DNA from: Adineta ricciae
Lineage: Eukaryota; Rotifera; Eurotatoria; Adinetida; Adinetidae
Length of the DNA: 64,000 nt
Direction of reading: 5' to 3'
Assembly (NCBI GenBank): GCA_905250025.1
Contig: CAJNOJ010000193.1
Coordinates: forward strand, 1 to 64,000
Shown: positions 21,089 to 32,648 of the stretch, one piece after another
How positions within the stretch are numbered: position 1 is the stretch's first letter
Layout of the letters: each line of letters begins with the position of its first letter
Position numbers and translations under genes: made by a program
The notes under the pieces: model-generated
Database searches by the model: none
What the model saw: the letters and a program-made list of their open reading frames with translations, nothing else
What the model was told of the DNA's origin: nothing

Positions 21089-23440
21089 ATGAATGGTATG
21101 TATTTCTTTTTGTTTCGAGAACGCGAATGCATGAATGAGAATATTGATAACATCAAACATTTGATTTTAGAAATGAATATTCCTCATGCAGCGTCAAATC
21201 TCAGACGAAAAATAAAGACTTTTGTTCGAGATCTAAATTTGTTTCCATCAATTCCTCCATCTACTGATGAACATCAACTTCGTAATCAACAGATATCTAC
21301 AAGATTATTTCTCTTTTGTTTAATCCTATCCTTAACTATTCTCCTTGTCTACAATTCAGTCATTACTATCACACAGACTGTTACTGTTCTATCTCCAACA
21401 ATTACACAATATTCACAATTGTATGAAAAATATCCACAAACATTAACATGTCCTTGTTCAAAAATTTCGATCGATTACGGTACATTTTTTCGTATTGAAT
21501 ATACATTCCATCCAGTTTGTTACAGCGACTTTGTCACCGACAATTGGATTGATTACCTTTCACAGTTTAAGACTGACTATATAGTATTTTCTGATGACTT
21601 TCGCTGGACATCAACATTGACATTCCAAGCGTTGAGTACTCTTTGCCGATTAATGAATAAGACCATTGTAAATCGTCTGACTCAGTTCTATTCAATGCAA
21701 TATGTTAGTGCATCTGTGACATCCTTGAAAGAATTTCAATACCAGTCTGAAGGTTTCTTGACTACGTTTAACATATCGACTAGGAACGATTTTGTGAATT
21801 CACTCTCTACAATACGAGATATAACTCAAAGTAACGGTTTAATGTCTGGAAAACTGACTAATTATGGATTCATGTCATCTAGAACTACTAATAATGTAGT
21901 TACATATACAATACCGTATGGTAGTTGTGAATGTATAACCTCAGCTATTTGTACCGATGATTCATCAATTTGGAATGCTAATGGCAGGCGGATATTCTCA
22001 ATACCTGGTTTTTATACTGGTTGTTATGTGATTGAAGCATTACTTCGATCCGATCTCAGATGTTTTTACAATCAAGCATGTATCACTCGATTACAATCAT
22101 ATATCAATTCTTCGATATCGATGAACATATCAGCATTAGATTCATCATTGTTAATTTACTTCGACGAAACCTCGACCATTCGAGATATTCTTACTCTGTT
22201 AATGGTTCAACAATGGAATAAGTCGAAACTTCCTGAGAATTATTTTAATGAATGTAAACCAACAAATTGCGTCTATACTTATGAGACAAATAACAGTGCT
22301 ATTTATATTATCACAACATTAGTTGGGCTAATAGGTGGTTTAATAACAGTACTGAAATTAGTTATACCACGATTAGTAATGTTTATAAGACGAAGAAAAG
22401 TAACCGATGTAGAAGAAATTGGCAAGACATATTCAAGAGCTTTTACTGTTGTATCTGTGCAGAGTAGTATTACAGATTTCTTCAAAGTCGAGATATATTA
22501 TATTTGGATATTTTTTAGAGCCAGCTGAGCAACAGAATAGACAAAACAAACTTACACGAGTCAAGGGTTGTTTTTATACATTAAATATATTTCCATCAAT
22601 TCCTCCATCTACCGATGAACATCAACTTCATAATCAACGGATATCTACAAGATTATTTCTCCTCTGCTTAATTGGATCATTAACCATTCTCCTTGTCTAC
22701 AATTCGCTCATCACTATCACACAAACTATTACTATCCCATCTCCAACAATCACACAATACTCACAATTGTATGAACAACATGGACAAATATTAATATGCC
22801 CTTGTTCAACAATTTCAGTGGATTATAGGAAATTTCTTAATCTTGGTTACAAAATTCATCAAGTTTGTTATAGCGATTTTGTCAGCGAAAAATGGATTGA
22901 GTATCTAGCTCAATTTTCAGAAGATATAGATCTTTATGGAGATGATTTTCGATGGCTAAGTCCATTGGTATTTCAAAGTTTATATGCTGTATGTGACTCG
23001 ATCAGGCGGATGATTAACAATCGTTTGATTGCCTTTCATTTCACTCACTATATTACTGCATCTGTGATATCCGTAGAAGTATTTCAATCTCAGTTTGAAG
23101 CTTTCATATCTCAGTTTATACAATCAACTAGGAATAATTTCTTATTCTCACTCTCTGCAATAAGAGACACAACTCAGAGTAATTCTTTATTATCTGGAAA
23201 ACTGACTAATTATGGCTTCCGAATAGGGTCTTCAAATCGGACTCTGAGTGGATCTTCCTTCACATACGATAATTGTAGTTGTACCACTTCATCGAGATGT
23301 AGCTCTGGATCTGCCGTATATAATTCTGATTATGAGGTACTCTTCTATGTACCTGGCTTTTATACTGGATGTTATATCATTGAAACGTTACTTCAATCGA
23401 ATTTGGTATGTCTTTACAATCAAACATGTATCAGCGAACT
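19440..23440. repeat. segmental duplication, copy A
   Basis: About 4 kb including the 5' flank and units 1-2 of the two-TM gene, repeated at 24139-28199 in the same orientation at high identity with small indels. The copy boundaries coincide with the N bases at 24138 and 28200. Confidence 0.9.
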
Positions 23441-24137
23441 AGAATCATATTTTATTCCATCAGTACCATCAAATGTAACAGCTCTTGTCACGTCGACAGC
23501 AAGTAATTTTTCTCGAGATTCAACAGTCAGAATACTTGTTGAACAACTAATGATAGAAGAGTGGCTTCCATCAATAGAATATGAGAAGTATTATAACGAA
23601 TGTCAACCAATTCAATGTAGCTACACGTATCAAAGAAAGAATAGTCGTATTTATATTATCACAGCATTAATTGGATTGATTGGTGGATTGATTACAGTAT
23701 TGAAATTAGTTATACCACGATTAGTAACGTTTGTAAGAAAGAAAAAAGAACGAGTAGAACCACAAATAGGTAAGAAAATATCGCGGAAAGTACATTTTGA
23801 ACTGATACCTTCAATTACAAGTTTATTTGACCTTTTCTTTTTAAGGAGTAAATCTTAATCAACGAATTTTACAATTCAAAGAAAAATCAAAGATATTTGT
23901 TAAGAATTTTAACTTATTTCCATCAATTCCTCCATCTACTGATGAACATCAACTTCGTAATCAACAGATATCTACAAGATTATTTCTCTTTTGTTTAATC
24001 CTATCCTTAACTATTCTCCTTGTCTACAATTCAGTCATTACTATCACACAGACTGTTACTGTTCTATCTCCAACAATCACACAATATTCACAATTGTATG
24101 AAAAGTATCCACAAACATTAACATGTCCTTGTTCAAA
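21089..24137 (+). CDS. Modular two-TM, Cys-rich-ectodomain protein; three units, splice-linked (copy A, cut by assembly join)
   Basis: Unit 1 starts at ATG 21089. Its cytoplasmic N-terminus ends FPSIPPSTDEHQ. TM1 is at residues 73-95, followed by about 310 ectodomain residues with many cysteines and N-glycosylation sequons, TM2 (VGLIGGLITVLKLVIPRLV, about 405-430) and a basic tail. Unit 2 (core 22590-23769) and the truncated unit 3 (from 23900) repeat the plan. Read through, unit 1 stops at 22528 and unit 2 at 23858. Possible introns after TM2 remove both stops: 22422-22518 (GCAAG...TTTTTTAG, 97 nt) and 23770-23845 (GTAAGA...TTTTTAAG, 76 nt). Both are phase 1 at equivalent positions (after Ile, within Gly) and join exactly in frame to the next unit. 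No named family was recognised. The shape recalls DEG/ENaC channel subunits, but no HG or GxS motif is seen. The N at 24138 ends the copy. Confidence 0.72.
22422..22518 (+). other. candidate GC-AG intron linking unit 1 to unit 2
   Basis: ATTG|GCAAGA ... GGATATTTTTTAG|AGCC, 97 nt, phase 1. Joining gives EEIEPAEQQNRQNKL and continues into unit 2 without a stop. The copy at 27255-27350 also has GC-AG ends and is one base shorter, with no effect on the spliced frame. Retention would give a 479-residue single-unit protein in this copy. Inferred from frame logic only. Confidence 0.6.
23770..23845 (+). other. candidate GT-AG intron linking unit 2 to unit 3
   Basis: CAAATAG|GTAAGA ... TTTCTTTTTAAG|GAGTAA, 76 nt, phase 1, at the position equivalent to the unit 1-2 intron. 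Splicing produces VNLNQRILQFKEKSKIFVKN, leading into FPSIPPSTDEHQ of unit 3 in frame. Retention gives a short tail and stop at 23858. Confidence 0.65.
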
Positions 24138-24138
24138 N

Positions 24139-27100
24139 GAGTATCTATCAACGAAATGTTCTAATTAGTTTGTTGATGAAAAATAACTTTCCTGTATGTT
24201 TACCATTACTCTCTGCTTTTACCTATAAAACGTTTATTGATATAATTACAACAGAATAAGATAGAATATCTAAAATTTTCATTATAAAATTAGTTTAATA
24301 ATTTCGGTGAATATGACAATATTTTGATTTCAATTATATAAACAATAAGAGGAAAGAAACTCTTGGATCTTATATCGTCTGTAATTATCCACATTCTCAA
24401 GGTAATCATAAAAATTTCTTGTTCACAATATGTTTGCAAATGAGAGTATATGTGTAGATGGGAGAATAAAGAATTATGATGGTCGATCAACTATTTATTA
24501 TGTTGATAATAGTAAACCATTCAGAATTGACATGAATAGTCTTTCACTGTATATACTAACGAATTCAAATGGATTAAATCGTGATTTAATGGAGATTCAT
24601 CGATGATAAATATTCACGTCTTGTATACATTGGATATACAAGGAATACTTTTAAAAATTCTTTATTTATTATTTTCTCATAACAATAAAATCAAGAAATG
24701 TATTCTGCTTGATCTCCAAACCATAGTTAAATATCTATTGGTTTACTTCTGATTTTCACTCAGTACAAGATTGATAATAATTATATCAATAAAATAATAT
24801 GTAACGACAGTCGGTTATAGTATATCATTTATATAGTTAAATTAGAAGAGAACAATAAAATTCTCTATAAACATCACTTGGAAAAAACTTAGTATGTATA
24901 AATTTGTTCAGTAAGAAAAATATAACTCTCAATATACAATATTTAGAAAAATTCTATTTACAAAATCTATGAAACATCTTGCTCGAAATTACACATATTA
25001 CTTGTAAGTTGAAAAAATTATTATGATAAAACTTGTCAACATATTTACATTCTTTTCCATTTGATAGTGTCAAGATAAATGTGTTTATTTTTCAATATCT
25101 CATCCCAATTCCACGAATTCAACAATAGATCCGATCATCCTACAGGGTTCTTGGTGACGAATTTGCATTGGATTTCGACGATTTCTGCCATAAAATGTTC
25201 CGCCTGCAATGAAACTCTCCTATGTTATACACATATCAAGGAGATCCACTTTTCAGAAATACCCAGCACTACCTCGTTAGTATCTATCCCAACTGATAAT
25301 CAAATTTATAGAGAGAAAAACATCACTACTGCGAAATAACTATTATTATAGTGTTGCGAAGGCGAATTCAATTTTTTGTTTAAATTACAGATGTATTTAG
25401 TTTAGTTATTAGAAAATAATTATTCTACAAAGGAAATTGGCTCTCCCAAAAAAAAAAACAGAATATAAAAATTTTTGATGTGTGCATAATTTTTCTTTTT
25501 TTTTGCTATTTAGTCAATTCGCAATCAATGCATTATTTAGCACCTACGCATCTTCTCACACTATGTAATGGCATATCGTTCTGAAAGCATAGAAATTTGT
25601 TGTAACACAATTTATTCTTTCTTCGACGACATTTACCACTATCAAATTCCGGATATGAAAAGAAAGACAAAATTATAATAGTTTTTTTTTATCAAAACAG
25701 ACTATCAACTCTACCAATCAGAAAATAACATGTCATTTAGAAAAAGAAATTATTCTGGTTGTATTTTCTTTTTCTTTCTAGGTACACTTCGTAACTGATA
25801 TAAAAACTACAATATTAAATGACGATAATAGTCAGTGACTAAACATCAAGCATCAAGAAAATGCTGGTTTCGAATCACTAGTTCTCTAACAGAGTACTGC
25901 AACATCGATCTATTTTTTATATAATGAATGGTATGTATGTCTTTTTGTTTCGAGAACGCGAATGCATGAATGAGAATATTGATAACACTAAACATTTGAC
26001 TTTAGAAATGAATACTCCTCATTCGGCGTCAAATCTCAGACGAAAAATAAAGACTTTTGTTCGAGATCTAAATTTGTTTCCATCAATTCCTCCATCTACT
26101 GATGAACATCAACTTTATAATCAACGGATATCTACAAGATTATTTCTCTTTTGTTTAATCGTATCGTTAACTATTCTCCTTGTCTACAATTCAGTCATTA
26201 CTATCACACAGACTGTTATTGTTCTATCTCCAACAATCACACAATATTCACAATTATATGAAAAATATCCACAAACATTAACATGTCCTTGTTCAAAAAT
26301 TTCGATCGATTACGGTACATTTTTTCGTATTGAATATACATTCCATCCAGTATGTTACAGCGACTTTGTCACCGACAATTGGATTGATTACCTTTCAGTT
26401 TAAGACTGATTATATAGTATTTTCTGATGACTTTCGCTGGACATCAACATTAGCATTCCAAGCGTTGAGTACTCTTTGCCGATTAATGAATAAGACCATT
26501 GTAAATCGTCTGACTCAGTTCTATTCAATTCAATATGTTAGTGCGTCTGTGACATCCTTAAAAGAATTTCAATATCAGTCTGAGGGTTTCTTGACTACGT
26601 TTAACATATCGACTAGGAACGATTTCGTGAATTCACTCTCTACAATACGAGACATAACTCAAAGTAACGGTTTAATGTCTGGAAAACTGACTAATTATGG
26701 ATTCATGTCATCTAGAACGACTAATAATGTAATTACATATACAATACCGTATGGTAATTGTGAATGTATAACCTCAGCTATTTGTACCGATGATTCATCA
26801 ATTTGGAATGCTAATGGCATGCGGATATTCTCAATACCTGGTTTTTATACTGGTTGTTATGTGATTGAAGCATTACTTCGATCCGATCTCAGATGTTTTT
26901 ACAATCAAGCATGTATCACTCGACTACAATCATATATCAATTCTTCGATATCGATGAACATATCAGCATTAGATTCGTCATTGTTAATTTACTTCGACGA
27001 AACCTCGACCATTCGAGATATTCTTACTCTGTTAATGGTTCAACAATGGAATAAGTCGATACTTCCTGAGAATTATTTTAATGAATGTAAACCAACAAAT

Positions 27101-28199
27101 TGCGTCTATACTTATGAGACAAAGAACAGTGTTACTTATCTTATCACAACATTGGTTGGGTTGATAGGTGGTTTAATAACAGTACTGAAATTAGTTATAC
27201 CACGATTAGTAATGTTTATAAGACGAAGAAAAGTATCCGATGTAGAAGAAATTGGCAAGACATACTCAAGAATTTTTACTGTTGTATCTATGAAGAGTAG
27301 TATTACAGATTTCTTCAAAGTCGAGATCTATTATGTTTGGATTTTTTTAGAGCCAGCCGAGCAACAGAATAGACAAAACAAACTTACACGAGTCAACGAT
27401 TGTTTTTATACATTAAATATATTTCCATCAATTCCTCCATCTACTGATGAACATCAACTTCATAATCAACGGATATCTACAAGATTATTTCTCCTCTGCT
27501 TAATTGGATCATTAACTATTCTCCTTGTCTACAATTCACTCATCACTATCACACAGACTGTTACTATTCCATCACCAACAATCACACAATACTCACAATT
27601 GTATGAACAACATGGACAAATATTAATATGCCCTTGCTCAACAATTTCCGTGGATNGTATCTCGCTCACTTTTCTGACGATATAGGTCTTTATGGCGATG
27701 ATTTTCGATGGATAAGTCCATTGGTATTTCAAGGTTTATATGCTGTCTGTGACTCGATCAGACGGATCATTAACAATCGTTTGATTCCCTTCCATTTCAC
27801 TCACTATATTACTGCATCTGTGATATCCGTAGAAGTATTTCAATCTCAGTTTGAAGCTTTCATATCTCAGTTTATACAGTCAACTAGGAATAATTTCTTA
27901 TTCTCACTCTCTGCAATAAGAGACACAACTCAAAGTAATTCTTTGTTATCTGGAAAACTGACTAATTATGGCTTCAGAATAGGGTCTTCAAATCGGACTC
28001 TGAGTGGATCTTCCTTCACATACGATAACTGTAGTTGTACCACTTCACCTAGATGTCCCTCTGGATCTGCCATATATAATTCTGATTATGAGGTACGCTT
28101 CTCTGTACCTGGCTTTTATACTGGATGTTATATCATTGAAACGTTACTTCAATCGAATTTGGTATGTCTTTATAAGCAAACAGGTATCAGCGAACTAGA
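24139..28199. repeat. segmental duplication, copy B
   Basis: Second copy of 19440-23440. It differs by an insertion of about 85 bp near 24690-24780, another near 25345-25385, and the join at 27656, where about 95 bp present in copy A are missing. Both ends are assembly joins, so it could be the other allele or homeolog rather than a true tandem copy. Confidence 0.9.
25924..28199 (+). pseudogene. Modular two-TM protein, copy B (units 1-2, disrupted)
   Basis: ATG at 25924 is equivalent to 21089. Unit 1 is nearly identical to copy A but lacks two bases near 26397 (TTTCAG against TTTCACAG), which ends the frame at 26403; the rest is open from about 26400 in another frame. The GC-AG candidate intron is at 27255-27350. 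Because it is 96 nt here, unit 1 also reads into unit 2 unspliced (VWIFLEPAEQQN). Unit 2 runs from 27351, is interrupted by the N at 27656, and stops being homologous at the N at 28200. The two-base deletion may be real decay or a consensus error. Confidence 0.7.
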
Positions 28200-28200
28200 N

Positions 28201-28479
28201 ACCGTCGCACTAGAATCTGTCACAGAAGGTGGATTAAAATTTTATATGGGTGAACTGTCATGTCTTGAAGTGAGAGAGTTTATTTAGAAATAAACATAAA
28301 AACTGACTACACTACGAAAACATCATGACTATATATATAACACTAGAAAGGGGGAAATACCCTGCGAGTATTCCAACAGTCTATGACGACATGGAATATT
28401 CCGTAAGGATATTTCCAACAAGAACAAGAGAGTCATGACATCTATAGGAGGGAGATGTCCCATGACATCACTATATCAC
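28201..28479. other. unrelated sequence between array pieces
   Basis: Not homologous to the two-TM units. It contains an imperfect palindrome (GGAATATTCC...GGATATTTCC, about 28391-28416) and ATCATGACTATA/AGTCATGACATCTATA motifs. Possibly the end of an unidentified insertion; nothing coding is supported. Confidence 0.3.
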
Positions 28480-29028
28480 AGTGAACGTTCGTTCGAAACA
28501 TGCGATTGTGCATCCTCGGCTAAATGTGTTCGCAAATCAGCACTGCTAAATAATACTAGTGGCGCCGTAATATTTACAGTACCAGGCATTTATATTGGCT
28601 GTTATGTAGTGGAAGCATTGCTTCAATCCGATCTCACATGTTTCTACAATCAAACGTGTATTACTCAGTTACAATCGTATTTGTTTTCTCGTGTACCAAT
28701 CAATGTAACAGTTCTTGATAAGTCAGTATTACTTAATTTTTCTGAAAATTCAACTGTTGAAGCCATCATCGATGAACTAATGGTCGATGAATGGGATAAA
28801 TTGATACTTTATAAGAATTATTATAATGAATGTAAACCCACAAAATGTATATATACTTACGAAACAAAGTACAGTATTATTTATATCATCACCATATTAG
28901 CTGGATTGATTGGTGGTCTAACAACAGCTTTGAAATTGATAGTACCTCGAGTAGTCAGTGTTATCGCCTTTTGCCTTCGAAAATGGAAACTGAGACACGC
29001 TACAATCATGCCAACGATTCAGACATAA
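28480..29028 (+). pseudogene. Modular two-TM protein, terminal-type unit, 5'-truncated
   Basis: From about 28480 the frame is homologous to the second half of the two-TM unit: CDCASSAKC, VPGIYIGCYVVEALLQSDLT, CFYNQTCITQLQSY, YNECKPTKCIYTYE, then TM2 (IIYIITILAGLIGGLTTALKL) and a short tail to the stop at 29028. It has no Ile-Gly splice site after TM2, so it may be the natural last unit of an array. The first half (TM1 and proximal ectodomain) is missing and replaced by unrelated sequence from 28201. That, with the N at 28200, suggests truncation or misjoining. The ATG at 28435 lies in the unrelated part. Confidence 0.65.
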
Positions 29029-29049
29029 CTGTTGGAATATATAGACATT

Positions 29050-29800
29050 AACACTAAATAGACGTGATATGTTCGTGTCGATCATCGTATAAAACAGTCA
29101 AAGTTTTAGTCACATTATTTTGGAATAATATGATAAATCATGTAAGAAATAATCTTCGTTATCTTAGATCATTCAGAGACAAGAGTACAAGAGAATAATA
29201 TCTATTCCGACATTTACGCTTACACACCCTCTCAAGATGCATTTGAAAAATAGTCGGACAGAGTTTTGTTCCGAAAAATAATCAAATGTTGACTTCATGG
29301 ATTTCCTTCCAATTCAATTTGACTGAGAGTTGTCTTTCATCACCTTGGTATATCAATAATAGAGTATTCCAATCTCAAGATAATACATTCTTATAGCTTT
29401 TACAAGCTACAGCATCGAAATCTTGATTTTTATCTGTCTGTCGTCAACTTGGTAGTTTGAATCACATTGCATCAGAAAGATTGAATACATCGTGTATAAA
29501 AGTCAGTGGGACGACTGATGTCTAGTCATACAGCATCCGGAATCCGGATGATCATTTTGATGTATTGTGCAAGTAGACATTTATACTCTTTTTGCCACAG
29601 TCATCCTAAAAATTCATGTTTAACCATTCCGTTTCCAAATGATGACTCAAACAATAGTGTAAGGGTAGAAATTTCGTCGAAGTGACAAACAGTAAATTAA
29701 TCAAGTTTACGTATATACCATTTTGTGTCCAATTCATGAAAAAAACACATATATAGATCAATTCCACATTTTATGAGACGAAGCATATTTCGTGAGCGAT
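29050..29800. other. intergenic stretch
   Basis: No gene, RNA or repeat was recognised. It is AT-rich, with a local GGAATCCGGATGATC motif near 29540. Confidence 0.4.
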
Positions 29801-29801
29801 T

Positions 29802-30552
29802 GATCGTTTCAATACACATTAATAAATTTCTATTGATTATATCCTGAGAAATGATCCTAGCGCGAAATTAGTTCGGTTGAATGACTGCCAGTGTGGTTTG
29901 TAGCTGTTTTCCATATATTCCTAATATTATAGTGAGCCATGAAGAATAGAATCAGTACTGATTGATTGCCATTCCTTTGGAGAAAATTTAGAGAAAAATA
30001 TTCAAAAGCATAATTAGCTCTGACTGTTTTTCAAAGTTAATCTCCTATAAACTAGTCCTCATATTTATACGACAGAATCGTTTAGATTATGATCAATGGC
30101 GATAAGTTTTCACTTCTAGTTCATTTTAATTTGAAATTATTCAAATACATTTCCGGAAAGAAATCGATGGCTTGTTGACATAAAAAAAAGCAGATTACAA
30201 TCAATTCCTAATTCGAATTAGAATAGAAACACAGTTTTGATAAGCAAATTTAAGCGTCAGATTCATTTTTCAACATGAAACAGTTTACCTTTGACATACT
30301 TTCAAATAATATTTCATCATAGATATGATGAAATTACGATTTATATTCGAATCACATGAAAATAAATCAATTCCAGTATATTCTCATTCTTTCAGGAGAA
30401 GATTTAAATGCATTGAATCAACTCTATATCAAATCCTATACATCTGTTCAAGTTTAAACTTTTGTTTTTAGAATTGCCTTTCGAAGTTGAAAATAATGAC
30501 AAGTAATTGAGTCGTCATCGTTGAGATCGAGTACAATTAATGAAAATGACAA
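29802..30552. repeat. 750-bp direct repeat, copy 1
   Basis: Recurs at 30954-31720 in the same orientation, with substitutions and short indels (for example a 26-bp difference near 31135). It ends at the N at 30553. Non-coding. Confidence 0.88.
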
Positions 30553-30669
30553 NCTTCATGAATCTATATTTGCATAGTCAGGAGGGATCTACAATTGCCT
30601 CTGAAGCAATAGAAGATCTTTCTTATACGTTAATCACTTAATAAAGTGGAAATTAACGGCTAAGTATAA

Positions 30670-30732
30670 CCCGTTAATTGTTAATATTAACGTTAACATC
30701 AACCGTTAACGTTAATATTAACGGTTAACGGG
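30670..30732. repeat. hairpin of TTAACGTTAA-type palindromes
   Basis: Two 28-nt arms (30670-30697 and 30705-30732) are reverse complements at 26 of 28 positions, with a 7-nt loop. Each arm is built from GTTAATATTAAC and GTTAAC palindromes. To the right lies TTAACGGAAATGGTCCACCCC, a GGGGTGGACC-type end when read on the minus strand, as in some hAT-like MITEs. The left end may be lost at the N at 30553. Confidence 0.7.
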
Positions 30733-30953
30733 TTACTGTTTACGTTAATTTCAAATTAACGGAAATGGTCCACCCCTAAGTTTCAAACGTGTTTTTTCCG
30801 GGAAAAATACATTTATTTGGCATGAGCTTGATTTGAAACAAATTGTTGTACATTCAGTACCGATTCGGACGATAGATAAAACTATATTGTCGATAGAAGA
30901 TCGTTGAACAGATAATAAAAATTGATTCGAAGCATCAATCTTGATCACATGTT

Positions 30954-31720
30954 GGTCGTTTCAATACACATTAATAAATTTCTATATATTATATCCTGAG
31001 AAATGATCCTAGAGCGAAATTAGTTCGGTTGAACGACTGCTAGTATGATTTGTAGCTGTTTTCCATATATTCTTAATATTAGTGAGCCATGAAGAATAGA
31101 ATCAATACTGATTGATTGCCATTCCTTTGGAGAAAATAAATTTGAAAAGAAAATTTAGAGAAAAATATTCAAAAGCATAATTAGCTCTGACTGTTTTTCA
31201 AAGTTAATCTCCTAGAAAATAGTCTTCATATTTATACGACAGAGTCGTTTAGATTATAATCAATGGCGATAAGTTTTCACTTCTAGTTCATCTTAATTTG
31301 AAATTATTCAAGCACATTTCTGGAAAGAAATCGATGGCTTGTTGACATCACAAAAAGCAGATTACAATCAATTCCTAATTCGAGTTAGAATAGAAACACA
31401 GTTTTGATAAGCAAATTTAAGCGTTAGATTCATTTTTCAACATGAAACAGTTTACCTTTGACATACTTTCAAATAATATTTCATCATAGATATGATCGTA
31501 TTTACGATTTATATTCGAATCACATGAAAATAAATCAATTCCAATCTATTCTCATTCTTTCGCGAGAAGATTTAAATGCATTGAACCAACTCTATATCAA
31601 ATCCTATACATCTGTTCAAGTTTAAACTTTTGTTTTTAGAATTGCCTTTCGAAGTTGAAAATAATGACAAGTAATTGAGTCGTCATCGTTGAGATCGAGT
31701 ACAATTAATGAAAATGACAA
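30954..31720. repeat. 750-bp direct repeat, copy 2
   Basis: Second copy of 29802-30552; the shared end is AATGAAAATGACAA, after which the sequences cannot be compared because copy 1 meets the N. Confidence 0.88.
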
Positions 31721-32238
31721 GTTTTAGCAGTGCGTAGAATACTAATAATAAATTCAGTACTATTTGGTTATGGAAATGAGTTGTGGCAGAAATCGTCATT
31801 CACATCAATATGAAAAGTATTATTTCAGGATTATCGTCATATAAATGATCGGTTTTGTCATAAGCAGAGCACTAATGCATAATGCAGTACTAAACATAAA
31901 AAATATTTCATTTCCCAAGAATTTAGAATAAAAATACATACCATAGTGACAACAGTTAACGATCGATAATTATGTTGAAAAACATGGCCATTTTATTACA
32001 TATGTTGGACTGAATTTGTAGCTCGTCTACAAATCATTGGATTACGTACATTGTGATTGTCGCTTAAATCTTCGAAAAATTTTCTTAAACGAATGATGAA
32101 ACAATCCATCGATGATTTCTTGACTTCAACGGATCCACTGATGATAAATATATTATGCTTCCGGATTTATTTTTCGTAGCAGTATTATACTCATTCATTT
32201 CTACTCTATACATATTTACATTCTATTTCTATTTTGAA
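31721..32238. other. intergenic stretch
   Basis: AT-rich; no coding or RNA feature was recognised. Confidence 0.4.
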
Positions 32239-32487
32239 TCCTCATAATGAAAAACTTTTGTTTTGAATACATAGAACAATGGATCATAATCCATAGTGAA
32301 AGCAAGTGAATGACGCAGATGGTCGAATATTACGCATGATGTAAAATCCCCATCATGCGCTCCACTCTACGCACCTTTACGTTGTTTATCTATTTCAAAT
32401 CCTCATAACGAAAAACTTTTGTTTTGAATATATAGAACAATACATCATAATAAATAGTGAAAGCAACTGGCTGACACAGATGATTCA
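32239..32487. repeat. two direct repeats of about 88 bp
   Basis: 32239-32326 and 32398-32487 share the CCTCATAAxGAAAAACTTTTG start, ATAGAACAAT and CATAATxxATAGTGAAAGCAA, with about 10% difference. Non-coding. Confidence 0.75.
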
Positions 32488-32648
32488 GTATTGCGTATAA
32501 CTCTTCGGCAAAAGCAAGAGTATATATACGGATAGATAATACAATACTGAAAGTATTATTCAAAATAACTTCATCATATTATCCACAAGCAATTACAAAT
32601 CTTGGTATTGATCTTTGCTATTTCTCTGGCATCAATATAAAGTATTTA

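Noticed and set aside
22500-22530. Programmed frameshift at a poly-T run between units 1 and 2
   Set aside because: The intron model explains both copies and unit 2-3 with one rule; no slippery heptamer or downstream structure was seen.
21240-29028. CRISPR array or bacterial operon as the explanation for repeated units
   Set aside because: Repeats are kilobase-scale coding units with spliceosomal-type introns; nothing in the window looks bacterial.
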